64,000 nucleotides of DNA from Pyrocephalus nanus (taxonomy: Eukaryota; Chordata; Aves; Passeriformes; Tyrannidae). The notes below the pieces were generated by a model that was given only the letters and a program-made list of their open reading frames with translations, was not told the origin of the DNA and made no database searches. The stretch spans positions 7,795,501 through 7,859,500 of the forward strand of contig CM076267.1 of the NCBI GenBank assembly GCA_038380795.1, in the 5' to 3' direction. The position numbers were made by a program, and so were the translations under genes. This document shows positions 51,807-62,733 of the stretch, piece by piece (position 1 is the stretch's first letter; the number at the start of each line of letters is the position of its first letter).

Positions 51807-52318
51807 CCTATCTGTTTGTGTTTTAAGCCACGACATTAAGAAAAAAGTATCCATAACACATCAATCGGTGGTCAGCATAGAGCTGTAAGATAAAAAGTTG
51901 GATCACCTGTCCATAAGATAATTTTCCAGTTTGAGATGTCATAAGTGAGAAGCAGTACTTGTAGCTATGGTTTTCTTAAAGCAAATAAAACAATTGTAAT
52001 TGAGTAGTCAGGTACAAATATTACTTGGGATGTTAAGGAAAGGGGTGATGGTATCACCTAGTGTTAGCTTGGAAGAATTATATTCTTCCAATTATTTTTT
52101 ACAGGGATTCATAAATGGGTTAAAAATTGAAACAGTAAGTTTCAAATTACTTTGTCAGAAAGAAAAGCCTGGGTTTAACAGTGTTATAATAGCTGAACTG
52201 TATTGCTTCATGTGTAGCAAGAGCAAGCTGGGAGAGGAGATATTTTAGGAAACGTGCTCAGTTTGAAACGCTGAAGCACTACAGATAATATTCTGGTTTT
52301 GAAAGTCATTAGAAAAGA

Positions 52319-52350
52319 CAATAATAATTGCAATAATAATAATTGCAAAT
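52319..52350 (+). repeat. AAT-rich short repeat
   Basis: CAATAATAATTG followed by CAATAATAATAATTG and then CAAATAAAA. It is an imperfect two-copy unit differing by one AAT triplet. Confidence 0.8.
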
Positions 52351-52467
52351 AAAATTTTTCTGAGAACGGGGATTGTTTTGGGGAGGTTTTTGGAAAAGGT
52401 GATACCTTGGATAAATAAGTGACCAAATGAGAATTTTTCAGCTTGGTTGTCTTAAATGTGAATGTCA

Positions 52468-52529
52468 GTTCAATAAAGGGGGAAAAAAGTTCAATAAAGG
52501 GGGAAAAAAGTTCAATAAAGGGGAAAAAA
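52468..52529 (+). repeat. Three-copy 21-bp tandem repeat, each with AATAAA
   Basis: Copies lie at 52468-52488, 52489-52509 and 52510-52529. The first two are identical and the third lacks one G. Each unit reads GTTCAATAAAGGG followed by G and A runs, so every copy contains the polyadenylation hexamer AATAAA followed by a G-rich stretch. Because 21 is a multiple of three, the array keeps a frame open and translates as a seven-residue repeat (FNKGGKK on the plus strand). I regard the peptide as a by-product of the repeat, not as a gene. Confidence 0.95.
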
Positions 52530-53215
52530 CCACCACAGCCATTACAAACAACATCTTTACTGGCATTGTTATTCCACACCACAGCAAGCTACTAACTCTA
52601 GTGTCTTTTGCCAAGCTAAAGTGAAGCTAAAAAAAAAGATCTCATTGTCCTTTGCTGGAAACACAACTGAGTACGAGTGAAAATCACTGAATCAGGGAGA
52701 CTTGACTTGAAAGCTGTTAGCCAACCTGCCAAAGAATATGACCTTTCACTCTCTCTATTCCCCAATATTCCCATGAAATGGGCTGTATTTATAACCATTG
52801 AAAGCTGAAAATGGAACAGTCATTAATTTCCCCTCTTTTCCCTCTAACAGAAAAAACTGGTGCCTTCTATGGGATAAGGCATGAAATGGTGCTGGCTGTC
52901 CCCTTAGAAATGCTAAGAAAAGCCAAATCCTGAGTATTAAATAGTATCCACAAGCACCTCAGAGCTTTTTAACTGGGTACTGCCTTGGGATGGAATGGAG
53001 GCAGCAAGTATAGTCGTAAACAGAGTTCTTTCTGGTAGGGGTGATAAAGCGATTTTTCCACTTCTGCAAGATGTAAATGGCTGGAAATCGGAGCAGGGCC
53101 ATCAGCTGGTGAAGAGAGAGCAGGTGGAGGTGCCTCCTATGACTCTCATCTTCTCTGGGTACCTGGGGATCAAGGGAAAACATCTGAATCCCTCTCAACT
53201 TTTTGTTTGTTTGAG

Positions 53216-53760
53216 TAAAATGGATAACCAGAGCAAAGCAGAGAAAGCACATAGAGAAGGAGGTGGGAGATCAGGATATCAGAAATAAACCTGAGATTAT
53301 AAACTTGAATGGCAGGGAAATCACATAATTTCCAACTCTGATAAAGGAGAGCAAAAGTAAGGAAACTTTTAGAAGAAGAGACTGAAAAAACATCGAGGTT
53401 TTGATATGCTGATGAAAAAGCTGGAGATGGTGATGCTGAGAGTGGAGAATATCTGGGATCAGACAGAAAGAAAAGTGCCTGAGTAGAGAGCTGGACTAGT
53501 AAGTGTGCTACACTAGGCTGGTCCTGTAAATAAAAACCTGTGTGTGAATAAAATTACCAAGTGAATGTGGAGGGGTGAAATATGGAACACTGAACACTGG
53601 AGAATATTAGAACAGACTCTGGGTAAGGTGGGAGACAGCACTAAACATTAATGGACTGTTGCAATGGAGGAGAAGAGGAATACACAATGAGGTGAAAGCC
53701 AGACTAAGGGAAGTTTGAATAGTGAGGAATTTCCAGAAAAATGTCAGTTTTAGAGACATG
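53216..53760 (+). other. Purine-biased stretch
   Basis: Over about 540 bp the plus strand is roughly 65-75% purine in the lines counted by eye (for example about 75% at 53341-53400), without being a simple repeat. No open frame continues through it: the frame at 52995-53288 (plus, 97 codons) stops near its start. Strand asymmetry can reflect transcription, a decayed GA-rich repeat, or chance. Confidence 0.6.
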
Positions 53761-53790
53761 GAAGAAGTAGCCCACACTCTAGTTCTGGCC

Positions 53791-56700
53791 AGTAGATTAT
53801 GTTCAAGTAATAGTTCGTGTTCTGTTTCTAGTGAATGAGCATGATTTCACAGCTTGCTGTAAATTATCAGTACTTGCATAATACAAGTACAAAATTCCTG
53901 AATTACCTGATTGAGGGTCTCTGGGCACTAGCTTTCAAGAAATCATAAAAGGAGCAGGCTTTATGTCTGCTCCTGTCCCTACTCTGTGCTCTCTTCACAC
54001 AAAACTTGAACAGAGGATGAATTTACTGCAGTATCTTTACTGTTTGTTCTAGGATCCAAATATTTATTTCATTCAATTGATGTTTAAATTCCCATCAGTT
54101 ACTAGTGCAAGACTTATTTCATTATTATACAAACCTGTAGCTTAATATGCATTTTAATATTTTGTCCATGTAATAATTCATCTGGCAAGTGCTTTCTTAC
54201 TGTTTTGTAAAATCAGTGAAATAAAAATGACATAAAAACACACAGATACTCCACACATCTCAAAGCAGCATATAAAGAACTTTTTTGTTGTTGTTTTTCT
54301 TTTTTTAGTATATAAAATTAAACCTACTAAGTGATTGCATTTTCCACTTTGGAGGCGCTTAATTAGACACATTTGTTGGGATCACTGAGACAGTTTTTTT
54401 CCCTCTTGATAGTTAAGATTGTATTATAATTAAATGTCACGTCATGAAAGCTCTTCTGCCACAGACCTTAGCTATTAGTATCAGATATCAAAATTAATTT
54501 ACAGAAACTAATGTTAACCAGGCTGTTCAATACTCTTAAAAATTCCAAAGAGTAAACAATACTCATGATAGTACTCCTGTTGCCATAATATTAATTAATT
54601 TTGAAGCAATATCCAACATGTTGTAACACAAAAAGATGATCTGGTGTTGTACAGAACACAAATAAAGGCTCAAAACGCTTTGCAGACAGAGTATATTTTA
54701 AGTAACTCGACTCTTTCAAACAACACATTTGGGTTATGGTGCTTGTCATGGAAAGAAACTCTGATTTAGTATGTGGAAACAATGCAATTAAAATGAGAAA
54801 ATAGATTTTTAAGTAAACGGTAGCATTCACGGGCAACTGAGAGGCTGACACTTAATCTGCAAGCCCTGATCCTTATTGTCAGATCAGCTGAAGAGATACT
54901 GACTGAAGTGGCTGTCAAATTATATGCTTTAGCATACTTTGTAATTGAAATGGTTGCACATAATAACTGTATCATGTCTGGGTACTCTGTGTCTAATTCA
55001 GAGCTGGAATGAATTTTGGTTGGTCCTGTATTTTTCTTGTTCTTTGCTTGAACACTAAAGTATTTGTGAAGAAATGGAATGTTACACCTCCAATAAGTGT
55101 CATAAAGTTTTGTTGTTGTTACTGTTATTAGATTTACTTTAAATTTTGTGGGTTTTCAGGAATTTGGTTTTGCTTCAAGTCTTGAGAAATTTATTCCAAA
55201 ATGGCAAATGAAAAACTATTGAGGTGGGTCTGGGGAAGCAGCAGTGAACAGTTAAAAGAAACGGTTTCCTTGATCTTACTGGGAACTGGAATGTTGTAAT
55301 GCAGTGCAAAATCTAGAGGTACCTGAGCAGTCCCTATAAGTGTAGTGGGGAGGCTGTTGTACATTTTGTGGACAGAGGGAACCCTGTGACCTGCCACGTG
55401 GGAACAGATGTGAGGCAGAACAAGCAGAGGCAGAGGTGAGCTGTGTGACACTGGAGTTCTGTGTGTCTGTTTTAACTTGTTCATTCATATTTCTGTCTCT
55501 GTCCTTACAACCCAGTTTTTTAAAATGGACAAGAGGCAAGTAGGACACTAATCACAAACATGAGCAACAGGGTAAAATCTCTCCCAGCTCCATAGAGCTG
55601 CAGGCCAGCACAGCAGTTAGTCAGGTTTCAGGGCACTCAGGTGTCCATAAACACAGCTTGTAGCAACAAAAGGATCAGCCTGCTCCATGGATCCTGTAGT
55701 CTAAGGAAACACAACCTGGGGTTTGTTTTGTTCCTAACTTTCATCTTTCGTCATACTATCTTGTTATTCTTATTCCTATTGATTGTACCTTGCATTAAAC
55801 TTCACCTGCTTTTTCTTGCTTTTCCATGTCTACTCCTTGTTTCAGTTAACATTGATGATTTTGAAACAAACTCTTCCTATCCTTCTGTATTGGTACAAAA
55901 TGGAATAATGTAGAAAAGCAGAGAACATATGCAGGGCTTTCTTTTCACCAAAATTTTGTAACATCAAATGGTTGGATTACAGTAGTTTCTACAGGCTGAT
56001 CTGCTCCATAGTTGTCAGAGGGTAAAGTGAAGGCACACAATTACCAAAATTTCCTTGTGAAATTGTGTCCCAGGGAAGAGTGGGATACAGTAAATCTTAT
56101 CTGTTTTATATTAATGTATACATTAATAATACATTATTATTATATTATATATTACATAACCGTGTATCATTAAAATAAATTATAGTAATATATTTGCATT
56201 ATAAAATATTTTAAATTTTAATAATTAAAATTATATTAAATTTAATTATAATTTATGTGTAGAATATTTTTAATAATATTCATATATTATGTATACATTA
56301 ATATATAATATTGCATAATAATATAATAGTATATTAATATATAACCTCGTCTGCTTTATATTAGCATTGAATTCACAATCCCAGGTTTAGTTATTAGACT
56401 CAATAAATGTCATAAAGACAGACAGCAAGGTCACTATACCAAAATTCTGCTCAAGAGCCATGTAACTAACTATCCATCAGTGTTTGAAGGGTCTTTCTAG
56501 TACTGCTTCTCTGTTCTTCTGTTATTTTTGAAACGTTATGAGAAATATATCATTTTTGCAGAGGAAATATCTAACCTACTGGTGTGGGTGTGCATTACAT
56601 GCTACCAGCCCTGGTTGTAGCAGATTAAGTGCCATTGCCGGGGGAGATTGAATGTTAACAGGGGAGTGGCCAAGGAGCAACTGGGTTTAGGCACCTGCAA

Positions 56701-59161
56701 GTTCCCCTGGCATTATTAATTCATGGATGGACTCTCAGTTGAGGCAAATGGATGGTCCAGGATATTCTTTCTTTTTTTTGATGCTCTGAAGTTGTGATTT
56801 TTTTATCTAATCACAAAGAGGGATCTTTATTAATGATGACTAGTAAGGTCACTGCAGTGACATCACCTGATCAGACCAACAAGAATGGAATAGAAGATAG
56901 GAGTGAACTATAATAACCCCCTGTAGCTTTTTTTGGTATTAACTTTATCTGAGCTATGTTTTTCTGCAAATATTTTATGAATTTTTTTCATGCATCTAGA
57001 GAAATCCTGTGAAGACAGCAGACTGTTGTCCTAAAATATCTTCGGAAGTAAAAAGACACTTTGAAGCTTTTTGTAGTCAAATAGCTTTAATTTTATGTGT
57101 TAATTCCTTTCATTTACGTGTTTTCTGTCTATTTGTAAATATAAATGTAAATTGAATGTAAATTAAATTATTCAAAATGAAAGTTGAAATGGAACCTTTC
57201 TGCTTTCTTCAGTCAACAATATAAAATTTATTAATTGTATACATTTCCACTTCAAGATGGTTTTGATTTGATTAGACTGCATTCTTTAATGCCAAATTAT
57301 TCCATTCATTTTTTTTCTAACTGTGATTTCTTCTATGAATACTGCAAAAATATTGAAAAACATCAGTATGTGAAATCTCTTCTGTCTCTAGCACTGGTTT
57401 AATATGATGGAATATTAGGGCTAGAAAATACTTTTGTTTTGAATGGTTGAGCAAGAATATGAAAATATAAGAAATGACAGGTAAAGCTCTTTCAAATCAG
57501 AAATTAATGCACAGTTCTGTTGAATACCAAGAAGTTAAGGTTAATTTATATTTATTGTTATGTAATTTGGTTAGAGTTACTGTGCAATGTATGGTTCTTT
57601 GCTTCGCTCATTTCATGAATACACATTTCCTCAGGTCATCCATAGAGAATGAATTTATAATTTCAGAACAGAGACATATATTGTATTTCTTAAACAAAAA
57701 GAGAATCTGTGTAAGCCAGTAATACTAGCTGGTTGTTATCTTCTCAGTCCAGGGTATATGGCATATATTTTTATATATTTTTGAATATTTTATTTTATTA
57801 GATCCATTCTTTCGGTTTTTTTAAATAAACAGTCCTGTGGTCAACTTTGGGAAAATTAGCATGTAGTACAATCCCTGACTTGATTAATTCTGGTTAGTAA
57901 CTATAAAATATAAATCTTTAATGTGGATAGTTAGCATAGTCTCTCACTTTGTGAGGATGTTCAGTGTATCTGGCACAACTTTGCATTTGACTGTGTAAGA
58001 TACCTCTTACTCAAATACTGCTAGCTTTTCAAGCAGTCTGTATTTACTCCTATGACTACTGTGTCCTTGATGTTTATCACTTGGTCATTCTATCATCATC
58101 TGCAGTTTTATCATCAGCTTTACATTTATTTCTAAATAATTTAATAATATCTTGTTTAGGACCCTCCGTTGCTTTTTTTACAGAAACTCTTTTCAGTTCC
58201 CCACAAATCCACTTGTAGATATCTTCATTTTGAGATTTCTCAGATAGCCAACCTGTTCTTTGTCTTTGGCTTATTTTCTGGTAAGAATTTTTGGGTCCCA
58301 TATTTCACAATGCATAATTTTCCAGCCCCAAGATTTATTGAGCTAAGAATCTTGGGTACAAGCAGCTTGCAAGTCATCCCAAGCAGATGATGTCTGCTGA
58401 GGACTTTGATTGCTAGTGAAGGGAAAGATTTGCACATCTTCTTTCCAAATATAGATGGTAAACAACCACTGAAGTCTTCTTCCCTGTCTTTGGTAATACT
58501 TAGAAGTGTTACCACCCTGCCTCACCATAGACTAATTTCATGGCAATATGTTTAGAATACAAGCCAAAGCAAGTCCCAGTTTCTCTCTCTGCATTGTCCT
58601 ACTGCTCTCCCCCTCAGCCCTGTCTTCTAATTTCTCTTCTCTTATTGGTTTTCTACATTTAGAAGTTTATGTTTCCTATTGATCACTACCTCCTTTTGTC
58701 TTAAACAATGCCTCTATCTTTCAGAAATATGCTACTTTCTTTACATCCATCCACTGGATTAGGAAGATTGTGGTTCTGCTCTGGTGCACTGGGACTGAAC
58801 AAATAACATCTATGTCAGCTCAGTCCATTACAATATCTGATTCCCAGCCAGACCTTTTTTCTCCACGAAGATGAAAATGGACAGGAAACTTGCTTTGATC
58901 CGTCACTTTCATACTGCATCCTTCAAAGTTTGCCTGTGGGTTCATTAGACCAAAGTACAAAAATGCAGTGAAAACCCTTTCTGTGGAAAGAATCTGATCT
59001 AAAGTTGTTGGCATCTTCAAGGTGCTGCTAGTAAATGGTACTGACCTTTACATGCACACAAAGGTAGATCTACCTAATATTCAATTCCTAGAACACAAAG
59101 ACTTCTGTATAATGGATAAAACGAATGTATTGCTTATGATATTCATATCTTCCCTTATAGC
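53791..59161. other. Gene-free AT-rich sequence
   Basis: No gene, RNA or named repeat is recognised apart from the A/T block listed separately. Minus-strand frames at 55191-55548 (97 and 90 codons) and 58240-58515 (91 codons) show no familiar motif. A TA/T-rich run lies at about 57760-57800. Confidence 0.6.
56098..56347. repeat. Almost pure A/T block with internal palindromes
   Basis: About 250 bp built nearly entirely of A and T. It contains the perfect 18-bp palindrome ATTAATGTATACATTAAT at 56110-56127, and the 14-bp word ATGTATACATTAAT recurs at 56289-56302. Sequence just outside each end is similar: CTGTTTTATATTA at 56101 and CTGCTTTATATTA at about 56350. It looks like an expanded, imperfect AT-rich minisatellite that could adopt cruciform or unwound structure. 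Confidence 0.85.
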
Positions 59162-59446
59162 AGCCTTCCAGCACCTAAAGGGGGCTATGAGAGAGCTGAA
59201 GAGGGACTTTTTACAAGGGCATGTAGTGATAGAACAAGGGTTGATGGTTTTAAACTGAAGGATTTTGAGTTTATATTAGATATTAGGAAGAAATTGTTTA
59301 CTGTCAGGGTGGTGAGGCATTGGAACAGGTTTCCCAAATAAAGTCATGGATGCCTCATCCCTGCAAGTGATGGGGCTGGATGCGGCTTTGAGCAACCTGG
59401 TCATTGATGGAGATGATTGTAAATGAGCATTTTCTATCATTATTTG
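59162..59446 (+). mobile_element. CR1 LINE fragment with internal deletions
   Basis: The sense strand of a CR1 3' region is seen: CCTTCCAGCACCTAAAGGGG, GAGGGACTTTTTACAAGGGC, ATGTAGTGATAGAACAAGGG, TTAGATATTAGGAAGAAATT, AGGGTGGTGAGGCATTGGAA and GGCTTTGAGCAACCTGGTC. Against the remembered consensus, about 16 bp of the TTCAAGGCCAGGTTGG segment are missing near 59370. The segment between CAACCTGGTC and the GATGATC-like word near 59413 is also missing, before a decayed TTCTATCATTAT tail. It is 5'-truncated, has no coding capacity, and lies opposite in orientation to the copy at 15.8 kb. Confidence 0.95.
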
Positions 59447-61920
59447 CTACAGCGATTCTGGGAATAGAAAAAGAGGTGTTTCAAGATGAGCAGAGGTTCA
59501 AGTCTTTTGTGATGTTTTAAGTGAGAGGAGGAGGATGAGTCAGAAGAGTTTACTTTCTGGGAATTTTGCTGGAATTATTTGTTCTGTTTGTCTTGCTGAG
59601 CAAGACCGTGTTCCTAGTGCTTGACTTTTAATATTGGCACACCAGTCCTGCTGACACAGGGCAGCTCCCAGAGCTAAGGTGTCATATAACCATGAAAAGC
59701 CCAACCAAGAGTGTAATGAAGGAATTTTATTGTTATCATCACACTTCCCTTTGGAACACATGTACTCTGTGCTGGGCAGTGGTTGTTCAAACAAAACTGA
59801 ATAATCAGCCATTCTAAGTTACCATGTGGGAAGAGGGCTGTGCCTGGAACTGCTCTCTCACAGTAATGCCATCAAACAGAACTGTGCTGTAGATCACACC
59901 AAGTGCCACCTTTTTTTTACCTCTTTGGAGAGAAAATGGCAGGAAAAGACAATGCATGGAATATAACCGTGTCTTCTGCCTCTGAGGAAACTGATTTTGC
60001 GTGGCAGGACCTCAGCATGGGCCAACAGCTGGACAGGACAGGGAAGCTCTGTGCTTTTGTGGGTTTCCATGTGTCAGACATGGAAGACCAGGATCTTTTA
60101 TTCATCTCTGGTTATTTTACTCCTTCTCAAAGGAGAAGATAGTGAGGCCTCATGGGCTTGCTCCCTTCCTTGGTGGTGAGTTATTTCATGTTCTCTCCTT
60201 TCCTGAGCTCTTCTTATCGTGTAAGATGTCCCTGTGACCTCGCCCAGGTGGCTGTGCACAAACTGCCCATTTGGGCTCTACTGCACTTCCTTCAGTATCT
60301 GAAATGCATTTCTTAACATGCTGTGTCATAATTTTGGGGTTGCTTTTTTCTTTCCTTCTTAATACCAGAAAGCAAGTGCATTTAACCATGAAAGCAGGTA
60401 CAAATGTATTCCTGTTAGTGATAATAATGAAGAGTCAGAGAGATTAATGTGCTGTTGCTGTTTATTCAGTACTGCATTGCTTGTGACTAACTACGATGGA
60501 TGAGACCTTCTTTCTGCCTCATTAAATAAGTTAATCATGTAAATCAGGAGAAAAAACATTTTGGATAGTGTGAGTACAGGTTGAGAATCAGATATGCACT
60601 TTTTACCACCATGTATTAAAGGAGATTTGACAACATACAGGTGCACCAACTACAAAACGTTAACATAAGTCTTCTCTTATCTCTAAAGTAAATGAAAACA
60701 AAATTAAAAGGTCACACTGGTGCTTGTTTCAATCAGGAATACATGGCCACTGACTGGAATTTCTTTCAGAGAGAGAGGGGAGCTCTAAAGGGAATGGAAG
60801 TTCTCAAAGAAGACAAATTAAAATGGACATCACAGTGTATTCAGGAAAGAAAGCTTTTATGGTTTTTAAATTGTAAATCAAAAGTATAATTTATTTTCTA
60901 TAAAGTAGGATTTACTAAAAATTCTAGATATTACTTTCTTGGCTTACCAAAAATCATGTACAAATTTGAACTGTGAGTTTGAAGCTCAAAGAATGAAAAT
61001 GTAAATAGGGACATAATCTTGACAACCTTGGAAGTAATAGGAATAAAACTTTTTAGATGGAGCTAGCAAGACAGTGATAAAGAAATGCAGCTCTCAGGAT
61101 TATAAGACAGAATTAGGAAAAAAACCCAAACAAACCACGTTATCTGAACATTTGTCCAAAAGACTTTTTAAGCCCAAACTGAGCTGCTGAGACTCAAGAA
61201 ACTTCAGGTTCTGATAATGTGTTTTTTAATAAGACCAGGTGCTTGCATTTTGTGACTGCAGATGGAATGGAAGAAAAGTTTCCATATATTACTTTTTTCA
61301 GCTCAAGGACTGCTAAAATTCTTATTTTGTCATCAGAGGATTTTAATCCAGAGGTTACAGATAAAGAAATCCTAATAACTGGATACTTTAACTCCAGCAC
61401 AAGAATAAAGTAGCCGTGGAGTTAATTGTCAGAAGTCGGATTAAAGGATATAGGAAGTATTGGAAAAGTCTTGCCTTCCTTCCTTTGGTTTCAATTAAAA
61501 AATAAAGTTAAAACCAATTTTTTTTTAGAGAGGGTGGTGATCACAGGGGAAGCAAATAAGGAAGCCTGTAAAAGGATATTGAGAAAATGCCAGCACTTTG
61601 TTGGCTGGAAGGAAATGAGTATGGATCTAATGCAAAACTTGCTGGAATCAATGGAAGATACTCTGGTTTCAATGATGTTTGGGTTAGGCTTGAGAACTTG
61701 AGGTGATGCTATATAATTAAGCTCCTAAAAGCTATTTGACCCAAAACGTTGTACTTATACTTTGTTGTTGGAACAAAACACAGATTTAAAAGAAAGTATA
61801 GAATTTAAAAATAGGTCTGCCTTTGCAATAGGCTTAATCTATGTTTCAAATCAGAAATTCCTATTTTAGGATCAAAACCTCTTCTACTTCTGAGTGAGAC
61901 TGTAGCAGCTAGTGTTTTCC

Positions 61921-61935
61921 TTTTTTTTTTTTTTT
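61921..61935 (+). repeat. T15 homopolymer followed by AATAAAA
   Basis: Fifteen thymines followed at once by AATAAAACACATATA. It is low-complexity DNA. Confidence 0.9.
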
Positions 61936-62688
61936 AATAAAACACATATACAATTTTGATATTAAAACTTTTTATTAGATTAGCTGATATCTATTTCTCT
62001 CTCATATTTTCATACATTTTAATTTCATAACAATAATGAATCTAAAATAATTTTGCCAGTGGGTAAAAACGAAACAAGTGTAATTGTTTTAACGTTCTGT
62101 CCTAGATTGGAGTTGGTAAGTCCCTGGATGCTTTGTTCTTACTGTCTCAGTCTGGCCTGGATGATTTGGGTTTGGGGAAGTTTTTGTTCTGTAGCATTCA
62201 GCTTCAATGTAAGAAAAGACAAAAGTAACAACAGACACTGCAGCTGGGGCCAACCAAGTACCAGCTCACTTTGCATGGTGGCTGTGGTCCCATAAATCCC
62301 CTTTTCTTAATTTAATTTTACTGGTGTTTGAATTTGTCCAAGAAGAGGACTGATACCAAAAAATATGAGGTGAGGTTGTGTAAGAACTGGTGTTCTGATG
62401 ACATTTCTATTCAAGGTGAGAGAAAACTGGCCAGAACGCCTCAGCATATGACATTTATACTATTGTATGCAGAAATGTTTTTGGAACAGTTACTGACATT
62501 TTGACATTCCTGAAACTAATCCTTAGCTTTATTTCATTCCTAGTGACATGTTTTTTACTGATAATTGAAATAATGTACAACTTCATTTTTTACCGTGAAA
62601 ATAGGTGCAGATATGATTTTTTTTTCTTCCGTTGCTATCTTGTAGCAGTGCAAGCTGTAATACATTATACAGCTCAGAATGACAAAAA

Positions 62689-62733
62689 ATTATGTTTTCA
62701 ATTTGGTGGGTCGTTTTCAATTGAAAACATAAT
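62689..62733. repeat. Perfect 15-bp inverted repeat (hairpin)
   Basis: The arm ATTATGTTTTCAATT (62689-62703) is the exact reverse complement of 62719-62733, with a 15-nt spacer (62704-62718). The second arm also contains part of the smaller palindrome TTTTCAATTGAAAA (62714-62727), so an alternative fold exists. The stem is AT-rich with only two G:C pairs. It could be part of a decayed inverted-repeat transposon, a structured RNA segment, or chance. Confidence 0.9.

Noticed and set aside
52208..52624. Frames on both strands with seven-residue repeats (FNKGGKK or PFIELFS)
   Set aside because: Both are translations of the same 21-bp DNA repeat. A repeat unit divisible by three keeps a frame open without selection.
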